From JBHIET01 sp046760785 (GTDB lineage: Bacteria > Chloroflexota > Anaerolineae > B4-G1), in the NCBI GenBank assembly GCA_046760785.1, contig JBHIET010000005.1, positions 9,309-73,308 on the forward strand: a DNA stretch of 64,000 nt, read 5' to 3'. The translations under genes and the position numbers were made by a program. Positions 22,402 through 31,405 of the stretch are shown one piece after another. How positions within the stretch are numbered: position 1 is the first letter of the stretch; every line of letters begins with the position of its first letter. Under the pieces are notes generated by a model. That model saw only the letters and a program-made list of their open reading frames with translations, was not told the origin of the DNA and did no database searches.

Positions 22402-23340
22402 ATGGCGACAAAATTGACACCCAAAGAATTGGCAAAGAAAAAAGATCGCCTGGCACCAGGCCATCGGCTGTGCGCGGGCTGCGGCGCTTCGATTATCGTG
22501 CGGCAGATGCTGGCGGCGATTGACGATCCGGTGGTCATCGCCAACGCCACGGGCTGTCTGGAGGTGGCGACGACCATCTACCCCTACACCGCCTGGCGCG
22601 TGCCCTGGATCCACAACGCTTTCGAGAACGCGGCCTCCACCGCCAGCGGCATCGAGGCGGCGTATCGCTCCCTGGTGCGGCAAGGGAAGATCCCCGACCA
22701 GAACGTCAGGTTCATCGCCTTCGGTGGCGACGGCGGCACCTACGATATCGGCATCCAGGCGCTCTCGGGCATGGCGGAGCGGGGCCACCACGTGCTCTAC
22801 GTCTGCTACGACAACGGGGCTTACATGAACACCGGCATCCAGCGCTCCAGCGCCACCCCCTTCGGCGCGCATACCACCACTTCGCCCGCCGGCAAGGTCA
22901 TCCCCGGCAAGACCCAGTTCCGCAAAGACCTGACCGCCATCATGGCCGCTCATAACATCCCCTACGTGGCCCAGGCCGCGCCGAGTCATTGGCGTGACCT
23001 GATGCAGAAAACGCGCAAGGGTGTGGCCGCCGAGGGGCCGGCCTTTATTAACGTGCTCTCCTCCTGCAACCGGGGCTGGCGGCACGGGACGAACGAGACC
23101 ATCGAGATCACCCAGTTGGCGGTGGACACCTGCTACTGGCCGCTGTATGAGGTAGAGGACGGCGAGTGGCGGCTGACCTACAAGCCGAAGGAGAAGCTGC
23201 CGGTCATCCGCTGGTTGGAGCGGCAGGGGCGTTTCCGCCACCTGTTCCGGCCGGAGAACCGCCATCTGATTGACAGGATGCAAGCGGAGGTGGATCGTCG
23301 CTGGGAGCGGCTGTTACACCTGTGCGGGGAGGAAAGCTAA
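22402..23340 (+). CDS. porB: Pyruvate:ferredoxin oxidoreductase beta subunit
   Basis: A 312-residue beta subunit with cluster cysteines in HRLCAGCGASI and ATGCLEV and the TPP motif GGDGGTYDIG. The last cluster cysteine is in SSCNRGW. Two in-frame ATGs are adjacent (22399 and 22402); the second has the better distance to GGAG. It completes the por operon. Confidence 0.93.
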   Translation: MATKLTPKELAKKKDRLAPGHRLCAGCGASIIVRQMLAAIDDPVVIANATGCLEVATTIYPYTAWRVPWIHNAFENAASTASGIEAAYRSLVRQGKIPDQNVRFIAFGGDGGTYDIGIQALSGMAERGHHVLYVCYDNGAYMNTGIQRSSATPFGAHTTTSPAGKVIPGKTQFRKDLTAIMAAHNIPYVAQAAPSHWRDLMQKTRKGVAAEGPAFINVLSSCNRGWRHGTNETIEITQLAVDTCYWPLYEVEDGEWRLTYKPKEKLPVIRWLERQGRFRHLFRPENRHLIDRMQAEVDRRWERLLHLCGEES

Positions 23341-23386
23341 CCGAAGAGCGTCAATAGGTGGCTCTCACGGAAAAAGTAGGAATGAG

Positions 23387-23416
23387 CGCCCTGTGATCCG
23401 TATGGGTCACAGGGCG
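23387..23416. terminator. Strong hairpin between convergent porB and the FecR gene
   Basis: CGCCCTGTGA and TCACAGGGCG form a perfect 10-bp stem, extended by CC/GG. There is no long T-run, but its position between convergent genes fits a bidirectional terminator. The remaining 23341-23489 holds no gene. Confidence 0.6.
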
Positions 23417-23489
23417 GTTCGCTACCGTGATCTTAGTAACGCCTCTACCGGCATAGCGGTGTCCAGGGTGTCCTCACCGGTTCTGGATG

Positions 23490-24698
23490 CTACGGTTTGC
23501 TTGGCTTATCTGGTTTCTCTGGGTGCTCCGGATGCTCGGGATGTTCCGGGTGCTCTGGATGTTCCGGCGTCCTGGTTTGGCCAGGTGGCTGCGGTGTCTT
23601 GGTTCGACCAGGCGGCTCTGGCGTCTTGGTCAGGCCCGGTGGTTGTGGCGTCCTGGTTTGGCCGGGTGGTTGTGGCGTCCTGGTCCGGCCGGGCGGCTCT
23701 GGCACACTGGTAGTGGGAGTCGCGGTCGGCGTTGAGGTAGGAACAGCCGTGTTCGCCGTAGTTGGAGTGGTGAGGGCGGGGCGGCCAGGGAGAGGGGGGT
23801 GCTCGGGCTGGACTGTGGTTTCTTGTCCGGCCAGCAGTGCAACGGTGGTCTCCTGAGCCATCACGTTGACCACTCCCTCGACCACCACCACGCGGGTGGT
23901 GCCATCAGTTTTCACGGTCAGGGCAAATTCCGTTCCGCGCACCGCCATGACCGCCGTGGGGGTCTCGATCTCGAAGCGAGAGGCCTGATCAGGCAGAGGC
24001 CGCACGCGGCTATAAGTCTGGCCCGACGTTTGACGGAGGAGGATGACCTTGCCGCTGCCATCCCGCGGGCAACTCATCTGGATGACGGCGACCTCCGTCT
24101 CGGCCTCCAGATCGGTTGTGCTTCCATCGAAGAAGATCAGCGTGGCGGTGGAAAGCTGACTGGTGCGGACTCTGTCTCCTGCGTCTACCCGCTCGCCAGC
24201 CGACGTCGGCTGCCAGGCGTCGCTGCCGGCGGGCAGGACTTCTACGACACCCTTCACCTGGCCCAGGGTAGCTGCTTGGGTGACGGTCGGCCTGAGCCAG
24301 GACGCGAGAAACACACTGGCGAGGGCGAGCAGGACGAGTGCCGTCGCGGCCGCCAGGGCCAGTTGGAAGGCAGGCACGCGCCTCCGCGCAGAGGGTCTCT
24401 CTTCCCTGGCGAACAGAGCAGCGACCCACTCTCCATAGCGGCGAAGCGGGCTGGGAGACACCGCCCGTTGGCGTTTTTTCTGGGTCAGCGTCTCCAGCAT
24501 CCTCTGTTTCCCGGCGGCGAAGGCGGCAGGGCTGGAAGCTGGCAAGGGCACGTGAGATACTTTGAGGGCGGTCTCCAGGAGGGGGCGCAGATCGCCAGCG
24601 TACTCCGGGTAGCGGGCCAGGCAGTCCTCCAGAGTGGCCTGATGTGCCCCCAGGAGAGCCAGGCTTTCATCTAAGGTCTCACGCAGATTCTGCTTCAT
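23490..24698 (-). CDS. FecR-domain membrane protein with Pro-rich repeats
   Basis: A 402-residue protein. Residues 1-100 are a cytoplasmic helical region, then one membrane helix (ALAAATALVLLALASVFLA), then an outside FecR-type domain (AGERVDAGDRVRTS; FEIETPTAVMAVRGTEF), and a C-terminal tail of repeats of the type PPGxTxTPQ followed by several EHP triplets. It forms a cluster with an ECF sigma factor and a 74-residue protein, so it may sense an envelope signal, or use FecR as an exported ligand domain as is common in Chloroflexota. ATG 24698 is preferred to 24758, which would overlap the preceding gene. Confidence 0.78.
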   Translation of the reverse strand: MKQNLRETLDESLALLGAHQATLEDCLARYPEYAGDLRPLLETALKVSHVPLPASSPAAFAAGKQRMLETLTQKKRQRAVSPSPLRRYGEWVAALFAREERPSARRRVPAFQLALAAATALVLLALASVFLASWLRPTVTQAATLGQVKGVVEVLPAGSDAWQPTSAGERVDAGDRVRTSQLSTATLIFFDGSTTDLEAETEVAVIQMSCPRDGSGKVILLRQTSGQTYSRVRPLPDQASRFEIETPTAVMAVRGTEFALTVKTDGTTRVVVVEGVVNVMAQETTVALLAGQETTVQPEHPPLPGRPALTTPTTANTAVPTSTPTATPTTSVPEPPGRTRTPQPPGQTRTPQPPGLTKTPEPPGRTKTPQPPGQTRTPEHPEHPEHPEHPEHPEKPDKPSKP

Positions 24699-24738
24699 CC
24701 GCCATCTCAGGAAGTTTTCAGGGTGTGAGGATGGGAAC

Positions 24739-24963
24739 CTACGCCCTATGCCACTCATATAGTAGCGATGTCACCTGCTGGTAGAGGCCCCAGTCGCCCA
24801 GCCAGGTTGTCACCTCATCTGGCGTTGGCGGCTGTCCATCCCATGCCCAGCCTGTGGCCTGGTTAGCCACCAGGTTCAGGAACCGGCTCCGCCAGGGCTC
24901 CTCCAGGGAGAACAGTGTGTCGGTAAGTGATTTTGCTCTCTCTGTCACGAAGATGTGAGACAT
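24739..24963 (-). CDS. Small hypothetical protein in the sigma-FecR cluster
   Basis: A 74-residue soluble protein rich in Trp (five) with no family I recognise. It begins MSHIFVTERAKSLTDTLF and contains PPTPDEVTTWLGDWGLYQQV. It lies between the ECF sigma factor and the FecR-domain gene on the same strand, with AAGGGGG 9 nt before the ATG, so it is probably real. By position it might modulate the sigma factor, but no zinc-binding anti-sigma motif is visible. Confidence 0.6.
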   Translation of the reverse strand: MSHIFVTERAKSLTDTLFSLEEPWRSRFLNLVANQATGWAWDGQPPTPDEVTTWLGDWGLYQQVTSLLYEWHRA

Positions 24964-25058
24964 TTCGCCATACCCCCTTCATTCTGATGTTCTCACCCTG
25001 TATAACGAAGAAGGGAGTGCTTAGATACGGTTATAGCACCGTACAATCGGATGGCTCG

Positions 25059-25586
25059 TCAGCTCCCATTTTGCTCCAGGACGCGCCGCAGCGCAGCCAG
25101 GGCCCGGTGTTGCAGCGACTTGACCGCACCCACGGACTTGCCCAACGTTTGGGCCACCATCTCGTTATCCAGCCCCTCGACGAACTTCAGGAGGATGACC
25201 TGGCGCTGATCCTCGGTGAGACGGGCGACGGCAGCGGCCAGCCTGTGCTCGACGGCCTCTTCCAGGGCGTCTGTGCTGGCCACCAACCGTTCGTCCAGGG
25301 GGAGTGGCAGGGACCGTCCTGCGCGTCGGCGATAGTCCGTGACCAGGTTGCGGGCGATGGTGTACAGCCAGGCCAATAGCGGCCGGCCTCGGTAGGTGAA
25401 GCGGTCAATTTTCTCCACCAGGCGCGCGAAGACCTCGCTGGTCAGATCCTCGGCTGTGGCGGCGTCGTCCACCTGGTAGAAAATATAGCGATAGATGGCT
25501 GGCTGATGCCGGTCGTAGATCTCCGCGAAGGCGGTTGGATCTCCCTTCTTCGCTCGCTGAATCAGCCTGGCTTCGTCCTCAGACAC
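25059..25586 (-). CDS. ECF-type RNA polymerase sigma factor
   Basis: A 175-residue extracytoplasmic-function sigma factor with region 2 (DPTAFAEIYDRHQPAIYRYIFYQ in two helices; DLTSEVFARL) and region 4 (ARLTEDQRQVILLKFVEGL; VGAVKSLQHRALAALR). A GTG start at 25586 gives the usual length and fits the mapped promoter. Upstream of the 74-residue and FecR genes, it probably controls this cluster and other envelope genes. Confidence 0.9.
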   Translation of the reverse strand: MSEDEARLIQRAKKGDPTAFAEIYDRHQPAIYRYIFYQVDDAATAEDLTSEVFARLVEKIDRFTYRGRPLLAWLYTIARNLVTDYRRRAGRSLPLPLDERLVASTDALEEAVEHRLAAAVARLTEDQRQVILLKFVEGLDNEMVAQTLGKSVGAVKSLQHRALAALRRVLEQNGS

Positions 25587-25623
25587 TGGCCTCGTCCTCG
25601 CTGCATCCACTGCGCACGTGGGT

Positions 25624-25652
25624 ACTATAACACAGTTGGTGAGGAGAGACAA
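25624..25652 (-). promoter_or_regulatory. Promoter of the sigma factor operon
   Basis: On the minus strand TTGTCT (25652-25647), 17 nt, TATAGT (25629-25624), about 38 nt before the GTG at 25586. Confidence 0.6.
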
Positions 25653-25697
25653 AGGCTGGCTGTTGCCATCGTGCAGCTCAGCGGTATATAATAGGCC

Positions 25698-25726
25698 TTT
25701 ACAAAGTTGGACAGTAATAGTACACT
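25698..25726 (+). promoter_or_regulatory. Candidate divergent promoter toward the zinc-ribbon gene
   Basis: TTTACA (25698-25703), 17 nt, TACACT (25721-25726). The next gene starts at 25982, leaving a leader of about 250 nt in which I recognise no structure or gene. The 395-bp gap 25587-25981 otherwise holds only the sigma promoter. Confidence 0.45.
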
Positions 25727-25981
25727 TCTCTCTTGACAAGTACCTTGAGGCGCGAAGCCGCCAACTCAGGCCGTTGATGGTGGGCGGCTATGAAAGCGAC
25801 GATCAGCGCGGCGATGTAGACCCGGAACACGACGAGAGCTCATCATATCGCGCCCCTGACGGATGAAGAACGAGCCTGCCCTGGAGGAAGTCTGGAGGGC
25901 GGCGAGCACCGATGTGCCGCAACTTATCGCGCTCCCGGGCCGTTGGCTCCACAGGAGACTTGATCAGACAGGAGGAGACAC

Positions 25982-27157
25982 GTGACATCACCTGGAGTGA
26001 CCCCAGATTGCTGCCCTCAGTGCGGCGCGTCCCTGCCGCCAGGAGACAGCGAGCGGATAACCTGCGCCTACTGTGGTTCTTCTCTGATTCGCCAGCGGGC
26101 CTCCGGTGCAGGACCCGCCGGGGCATGGGGAGTGCGTCTTAGGAGCATCTCTTGCGCTGACCAGCAGGGCATTGGCGTTGAGGCTTTTCGCATGCTCGTC
26201 CCGGCCGATTGGGAGTTCGAGGGGGGCGTCCAATGGTTGATGAACAACCCAGGGATGCCTGCCGTCATCGCCTTTCGGGCGTATAACCCTCAGGGAGAGG
26301 AAGCTTTCGAAGCCTTTCCCAATATCCCTTTTTACTGGACCAACAACCCGATGGTCAGGGCGATGTTCCCGGTGGGAAGCCTGTACTACGGGAACGAGGT
26401 CAGGCCGCCGGCCCCTGTGCCCCAGGTATTGCAGGAAATCGTCATCCCCCGCTACCGGGGCCAGGTGCCTGGCTTGCAGCTCATTCAGCAAGAGCATCTG
26501 CCCGACCTGGCGCGGGAGTTACGGGCCAGCAGCCCTGCTGCTCCCACCGGCATCACCAGCGCGGACGGTGCGCGGGTCCGCATCCGCTACCGACACGGTG
26601 ACCAGGACGTCGAGGAGGACGTCTTCGGCGTCGTCGAGGTCAGCCAGGTGGCCACGCCAGTGCTGATGGGCGCGATGGAAAACGTTTTCTGGATGGCGGA
26701 TTACCTCTTCTCATTCCGGGCGCTGGCAGGCCAGCTCGATGGCCTTTCCGATATGTTCATGGCCATTGTCCGTTCCTTCCGGCTGAACCCACAATGGTAC
26801 GGGCGCTACGTGCAGGTTAGCCAGTATATGATCCAGAACCAGATCCAGCAGATTCGCCACATCGGACAGATTAGCCAGATCGTCAGCCAGACCAGTGACC
26901 AGATCAGCGACATGATCATGGACTCGTACCACCAGCGGCAGCAGACGCTCGATCGGCTCTCCGACCAGTTCAGCCAGACGATCCGTGGCGTGGATGAGTA
27001 CTACGACTCCTTTGAGGAGCATGGCGTCGAATTGCCAGGGGGGTACGATTATGCCTGGTCCAATGGCCTGGGTGAGTACATCCTGACCGACGACCCGAGC
27101 TTCGATCCCAACGTGGGCTCGAATCTGAACTGGGAGACGATGAAGCGGCGGCAGTGA
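25982..27157 (+). CDS. Zinc-ribbon protein with Gln-rich helical region, unknown function
   Basis: A 391-residue protein starting with a zinc ribbon (CCPQCGASLPPG, then CAYCGSSL). Residues 50-240 form an uncharacterised alpha/beta domain (LVPADWEFEGGVQWLM) and residues 270-340 are rich in Gln and Ile (MIQNQIQQIRHIGQISQIV), probably an extended amphipathic helix. The GTG start at 25982 has AGGAGGAG upstream. No catalytic motif is seen. It may be a structural or scaffold protein; the next gene is an SH3-domain membrane protein. Confidence 0.75.
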   Translation: MTSPGVTPDCCPQCGASLPPGDSERITCAYCGSSLIRQRASGAGPAGAWGVRLRSISCADQQGIGVEAFRMLVPADWEFEGGVQWLMNNPGMPAVIAFRAYNPQGEEAFEAFPNIPFYWTNNPMVRAMFPVGSLYYGNEVRPPAPVPQVLQEIVIPRYRGQVPGLQLIQQEHLPDLARELRASSPAAPTGITSADGARVRIRYRHGDQDVEEDVFGVVEVSQVATPVLMGAMENVFWMADYLFSFRALAGQLDGLSDMFMAIVRSFRLNPQWYGRYVQVSQYMIQNQIQQIRHIGQISQIVSQTSDQISDMIMDSYHQRQQTLDRLSDQFSQTIRGVDEYYDSFEEHGVELPGGYDYAWSNGLGEYILTDDPSFDPNVGSNLNWETMKRRQ

Positions 27158-27291
27158 GCGTTTGGCTACCCTTGTGAAGGTTGCGAATAGCACCAGCAAT
27201 GGGGGCAATTCCTGACGGGCAGAGGCGCTTCCGGCTTGAAATCTGCAGCCCAACTTTCGCAAGGGTTGCCTGCGCCTGAAAGGAGGCCACG

Positions 27292-27813
27292 ATGCACAGC
27301 GACAACTGGATGGATGAGACAATCCCCAGCCGACACGTCAAGCCGGGTGCGGTAATCCCTGCCGGCGTCTGGGTGCTGGGGGGCGTCGTGGTGCTGCTGG
27401 CGTTGGTGGTATGTGGGCTGTGGGTGCTCTATCTGCTGCGTGGGCAGGTGGCCACCGGCGGCCCCACTCCCACGCCTATCATCTGGACGCCTACATCGGT
27501 GCCCACGCCCGCTGCCAGCTCAACCCCTCCGCCCACCGAGACGGCCGGGCCGACCCCGACCATCTCGCCCGACATTGCCATCGGGCGCTACGTGCGGGTG
27601 GCGGGCACCGGCGGATATGGCCTCAGCCTGCGCTCTGGACCTGGCGAGAACTACACCCGTATGGACGTCGCGCTCGAAGGGGAAGTTTTCATCGCCGTGG
27701 ACGGGCCGACGGCGTCCGGTGGCTTCGAGTGGTGGAAGATCCGCGACCTGGAGAACGAGGAACGGGAGTGGTGGGCGGTGGGGAACTTTCTGGAGCCGGT
27801 GGAGCATCCGTAG
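27292..27813 (+). CDS. Membrane-anchored SH3b-domain protein
   Basis: A 173-residue protein with one membrane helix (residues 24-50), a Pro/Thr-rich spacer and a C-terminal bacterial SH3-like domain (GYGLSLRSGPGENYTRM; EWWKIRD; WWAVGNFLEP). The domain would be outside the membrane and may bind peptidoglycan or proteins. AAAGGAGG precedes the ATG. Such proteins are common in Chloroflexota; the role is unknown. Confidence 0.8.
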   Translation: MHSDNWMDETIPSRHVKPGAVIPAGVWVLGGVVVLLALVVCGLWVLYLLRGQVATGGPTPTPIIWTPTSVPTPAASSTPPPTETAGPTPTISPDIAIGRYVRVAGTGGYGLSLRSGPGENYTRMDVALEGEVFIAVDGPTASGGFEWWKIRDLENEEREWWAVGNFLEPVEHP

Positions 27814-27907
27814 CGTGGGCTCCGGGTTTCACTTTTCGAGTTGGAGGTCCGACGTTCGGATCGGAATGGACCTCGAGCATTGGCCATCGGCAGATTAGGA
27901 GGCTGGG

Positions 27908-29995
27908 ATGACTCTCAGGGAAGTACGCAGTCGGGTTGAGGAGCTGCGGCGCGAGATCAACTATCATAACTATCGCTACTACGTGCTGGACGATCCTGTG
28001 ATCAGCGATGCCGAGTACGACGCACTGATGGACGAACTGCGTGCACTGGAGGCGGAACATCCGGAGCTGATCACGCCCGACTCGCCGACCCAACGGGTGG
28101 GAGCGCAGCCTGCCGAGGGTTTCGTCAAGGTTGAGCACCCCGCCCCTGTTCTCAGCCTGGATAAGGCCACCAGCGGTGAGGAGATCCGCGCCTGGTGGGA
28201 GCGGGTGAGCAAGTTCATCCCGCCCGACGCGCACCCGCCCGCCTGGGTGGTCGAGCCCAAACTGGATGGGCTGACGGTCGTGCTGCACTACGAAGACGGC
28301 CTCTTCGTTCTGGGGGCGACGCGAGGGGATGGGATCATCGGTGAGGACGTGACCACCAATCTGCGCACGGTGCGCACCTTGCCGCTGCGCATCCCGGTCA
28401 CTCCCCCCCAATCCCTCTCCCGCATCGGGGGAGGGCAGTGGGGGGTACCCCATCGCCTGGTCGTACGCGGCGAGGCGATTATGCTGCTCGAGGATTTTGA
28501 GGTGTTGAACCGTCAGCAGGCCGAGGCCGGGGAGAAGATCTTCGCCAACCCGCGCAACGCGGCGGCGGGCAGCCTGCGCCAGCTCGACCCGCGCATCACC
28601 ACCTCCCGTCCCATCACGTTGCTCTGCTACCGTATTGTCGAGGCCGATGGACCTGTGCCATCCACCCAGTGGGAATCGTTGACCTACCTGCGGGAGTTGG
28701 GCTTTCCCGTCTCGGAGCACGTGGCCCGCTTCGAGTCGCTGGAGGAGGTGATCGCCTACTGCGAGGGTTGGATCAAGAAGCGGGATATAGTGCCCTACGA
28801 GGTGGACGGCCTGGTGATCAAGGTGGACGACCTGGCGACGCAGGCGGCGATGGGTGTGGTGGGACACGCCCCGCGAGGCGAGGTGGCGTTCAAGTTCCCC
28901 GGCCGCGAGGCGACGACTAAGGTGTTGGATATCGGCGTCAACGTGGGGCGCACTGGCGCGCTGACTCCTTACGCCGTACTGGAGCCGGTGCGGTTGGGCG
29001 GTGTCACCATTCGCAAGGCCACCCTGCACAACTTCGAGGACCTGCAGCGCAAGGACATCCGCATCGGCGATGTGGTGGTGGTCCGGCGGGCTGGCGACGT
29101 GATCCCTTACGTCGTTGGGCCGGTGGTCGCGGCGCGCACGGGGGAGGAGAAGGTCTACGAGTTGCCGAAGGTTTGTCCCTCTTGCGGCGAAGCGGTGATT
29201 TCACCGGAAGACGAGGTGGCAGTAACTTGCATCAACGTCGCCTGCCCGGAGCAGCGCGTGCGACGTGTGAGGTACTTCGCCGCCGTGATGGACGTCGAAG
29301 GGCTGGGCGAGCGGACGGCTCAACTTCTGGTAGAGCGCAATCTGGCGCAGGACGCCGCTGATTTGTACTATCTCAAGCGAGACGACCTGTTGCAGTTAGA
29401 GGGCTTCGCCGAGAAGAGCGTGGACAATCTGCTGGCGGCCATCGAGGCCAGCAAGGAGCGACCGCTGGCGCAAGTCATCGCTGCGCTGGGCATCCGGGGT
29501 GTGGGTGGCATCGTGGCACAGTTGTTGGCACAACACTATCGCTCATTGGACGAACTGGCGAGAGCCAACCACGAGGCACTGGAAGCCATCGTAGGGCTGG
29601 GACCACACATAGCCGAGTCTGTCGTGGAGTGGTTCGCCCGTCCCCGTAATAAGAAGTTCATAGACAAATTGCGCCAGGCAGGAGTGAAACTGGAGCAGGA
29701 AGCCCCCGCCGTGCCCACCGGAGGACCGCTGACTGGCTTGACCTTCGTCATCACCGGGACTCTGCCGACCATGAGCCGCGAAGAGGCGACCAGGCTCATC
29801 GAGCAGCACGGTGGCAAGGTCACCGGCAGTGTCAGTCGCAAGACGGACTATTTGGTGGTGGGGGAGTCGCCCGGCGGCACCAAGTTTCGCAAAGCACAGC
29901 AGCTGGAGATACCGATGATTGACGAGGCGCAGTTGCTGGAAATGACTGGCACGAAAGATGATACGGCGCAACTGAGGCTGCTACTTGGCGCTTGA
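27908..29995 (+). CDS. ligA: NAD-dependent DNA ligase
   Basis: A 695-residue LigA that seals nicks in DNA using NAD. The adenylated Lys is in EPKLDGLTV, the zinc finger cysteines in CPSCGEA and CINVACPEQ, the HhH region around residues 475-590 and a C-terminal BRCT domain (residues 615-690; GLTFVITGTLPTMSREEA). Residues about 165-180 (PPQSLSRIGGGQWGVP) are an extra loop coded by a palindromic repeat. AGGAGG precedes ATG 27908. Confidence 0.95.
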   Translation: MTLREVRSRVEELRREINYHNYRYYVLDDPVISDAEYDALMDELRALEAEHPELITPDSPTQRVGAQPAEGFVKVEHPAPVLSLDKATSGEEIRAWWERVSKFIPPDAHPPAWVVEPKLDGLTVVLHYEDGLFVLGATRGDGIIGEDVTTNLRTVRTLPLRIPVTPPQSLSRIGGGQWGVPHRLVVRGEAIMLLEDFEVLNRQQAEAGEKIFANPRNAAAGSLRQLDPRITTSRPITLLCYRIVEADGPVPSTQWESLTYLRELGFPVSEHVARFESLEEVIAYCEGWIKKRDIVPYEVDGLVIKVDDLATQAAMGVVGHAPRGEVAFKFPGREATTKVLDIGVNVGRTGALTPYAVLEPVRLGGVTIRKATLHNFEDLQRKDIRIGDVVVVRRAGDVIPYVVGPVVAARTGEEKVYELPKVCPSCGEAVISPEDEVAVTCINVACPEQRVRRVRYFAAVMDVEGLGERTAQLLVERNLAQDAADLYYLKRDDLLQLEGFAEKSVDNLLAAIEASKERPLAQVIAALGIRGVGGIVAQLLAQHYRSLDELARANHEALEAIVGLGPHIAESVVEWFARPRNKKFIDKLRQAGVKLEQEAPAVPTGGPLTGLTFVITGTLPTMSREEATRLIEQHGGKVTGSVSRKTDYLVVGESPGGTKFRKAQQLEIPMIDEAQLLEMTGTKDDTAQLRLLLGA
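28400..28446. repeat. Palindromic repeat inserted in frame in ligA
   Basis: The stretch contains CCCTCTCCCGCATCGGGGGAGGG flanked by C-runs on the left and G-runs on the right, an imperfect inverted repeat typical of intergenic palindromes. Here it sits inside the adenylation domain and adds about 16 residues in a surface loop. Confidence 0.6.
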
Positions 29996-30094
29996 CGCTT
30001 ATGCTCGATGCTTGTTACTTGATGCTTGATGTTGGCGTTCCTGAAACGCAAAGTGTGTTGTGATCCATAAAACCTTCCAGGAGGAATAGCTATT

Positions 30095-31285
30095 ATGAAT
30101 TCGATCCGAAGACGTATTGAGGAGATGAACCGGCGGGTGACCGAAGCACAGCAGGCGGGGTTGTACTTCTACCTGCAGCCACTGGAGGAACTGGACGGGG
30201 CCTGGGTCACGACAAACGGGCGGCGCATGTTGAACTTCGCTTCCTACAGCTACCTGGGCCTGCTGGGGCATCCGAAGATCGAGACAGCAGCCCAGGAGGC
30301 ACTGGCCCGCTACGGGACGGGCACTCACGGCGTCCGTGTCCTGGCCGGCACGCTGCCACTGCACAACGAACTGGAGCAGACCGTCGCCCGCTTCAAGAAG
30401 GCTGAGGCGGCCATCGTTTACTCCAGCGGCTACGTCACCAACCTGGCGACGGTGGCCGCGCTCGTGGGCCGCAACGACGTCGTCATCTGCGACAAGTTCA
30501 ACCACGCTAGCATCGTGGATGGCTGCCTGCTCAGCCAGGCCAAGTTTTTACGCTTCCGTCACAACGACATGGCTAGCCTGGAGCGGCGGCTGCAGCAGAT
30601 TGAGCCTGACGCCGGTCGGCTGGTCGTTGTGGACGCCGTCTTCAGTATGGACGGCGACATCATCAACTTGCCGGAGGTAAGCCGGCTGTGTCGTGAGTAC
30701 GATGCGCTGCTGATGGTGGACGAGGCCCACAGCGTGGGCGTGCTGGGCGAGACAGGCCACGGCATCGAGGAACACTTCGGACTCGAAGGCGCCATGGACT
30801 TGTACATGGGCACGCTCTCCAAGCCTATCCCCAGTGTCGGAGGGTACGTGGCGGGAAGTCAAGGGTTGATCACCTATCTCAAGCATGTGGCGCGGGCGTT
30901 CGTCTTCTCGGCCTCGCTGCCCCCGGCTCAGACGGCCGCCGCCAAAGCATCGTTCGAGGTAATCGAGGAGGAACCGTGGCGCGTGAAGAGGCTCCAGCGC
31001 AACGTCAAACAGTTCCTGGGCGGCCTCAGGGCGCGGGGCTTCAACACGCTCAACAGCGAGACTCCCATCGTGCCCATCATCTGCGGCGAGGACGAGCGGG
31101 CGTTTCAGATGACGAAGGTGTGTCAGGAGGAGGGCATCTTCGTGCTGCCGGTGATCTCTCCTGCTGTGCCGGTCGGGCTGGCGCGGCTGCGGGCCAACGT
31201 GACGGCGGCTCACTCGGAGGAGGACATCGCCCACGCCCTGGACGTCTTCGAGCGGGCAGGCAAGACAGTGGGTGTTCTTGAGTGA
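30095..31285 (+). CDS. Alpha-oxoamine synthase family PLP enzyme (KBL/AONS-like)
   Basis: A 396-residue PLP-dependent enzyme that condenses an amino acid with an acyl-CoA (2-amino-3-ketobutyrate CoA ligase, 8-amino-7-oxononanoate synthase or serine palmitoyltransferase type). Seen are the glycine-rich GTGTHGVRVLAG, the Asp/His pair in DEAHSVGVLGETG and the PLP Lys in TLSKPIPSVGG (usually TLSKALGS). No biotin or lipid gene is adjacent, so the exact reaction is open. CAGGAGGAA precedes the ATG. Confidence 0.85.
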   Translation: MNSIRRRIEEMNRRVTEAQQAGLYFYLQPLEELDGAWVTTNGRRMLNFASYSYLGLLGHPKIETAAQEALARYGTGTHGVRVLAGTLPLHNELEQTVARFKKAEAAIVYSSGYVTNLATVAALVGRNDVVICDKFNHASIVDGCLLSQAKFLRFRHNDMASLERRLQQIEPDAGRLVVVDAVFSMDGDIINLPEVSRLCREYDALLMVDEAHSVGVLGETGHGIEEHFGLEGAMDLYMGTLSKPIPSVGGYVAGSQGLITYLKHVARAFVFSASLPPAQTAAAKASFEVIEEEPWRVKRLQRNVKQFLGGLRARGFNTLNSETPIVPIICGEDERAFQMTKVCQEEGIFVLPVISPAVPVGLARLRANVTAAHSEEDIAHALDVFERAGKTVGVLE

Positions 31286-31405
31286 ACAAGAAACCCAGTT
31301 TCTGAATCGTGGCATGAGTGGGACTGTTGTGCTCAAGCGCGACCGCGTCAAACCGGTACTACAGCGTCACCCCTTGGTCTTCTCCGGGGCAATGGGGGGC
31401 TGGCA

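Noticed and set aside
23497..23856. Gly/Cys-rich plus-strand frame
   Set aside because: Antisense of the Pro/Glu-His-Pro repeats of the FecR protein.
25777..25866. Short plus-strand frame in the sigma/zinc-ribbon gap
   Set aside because: 29 codons, no ribosome site and no family.
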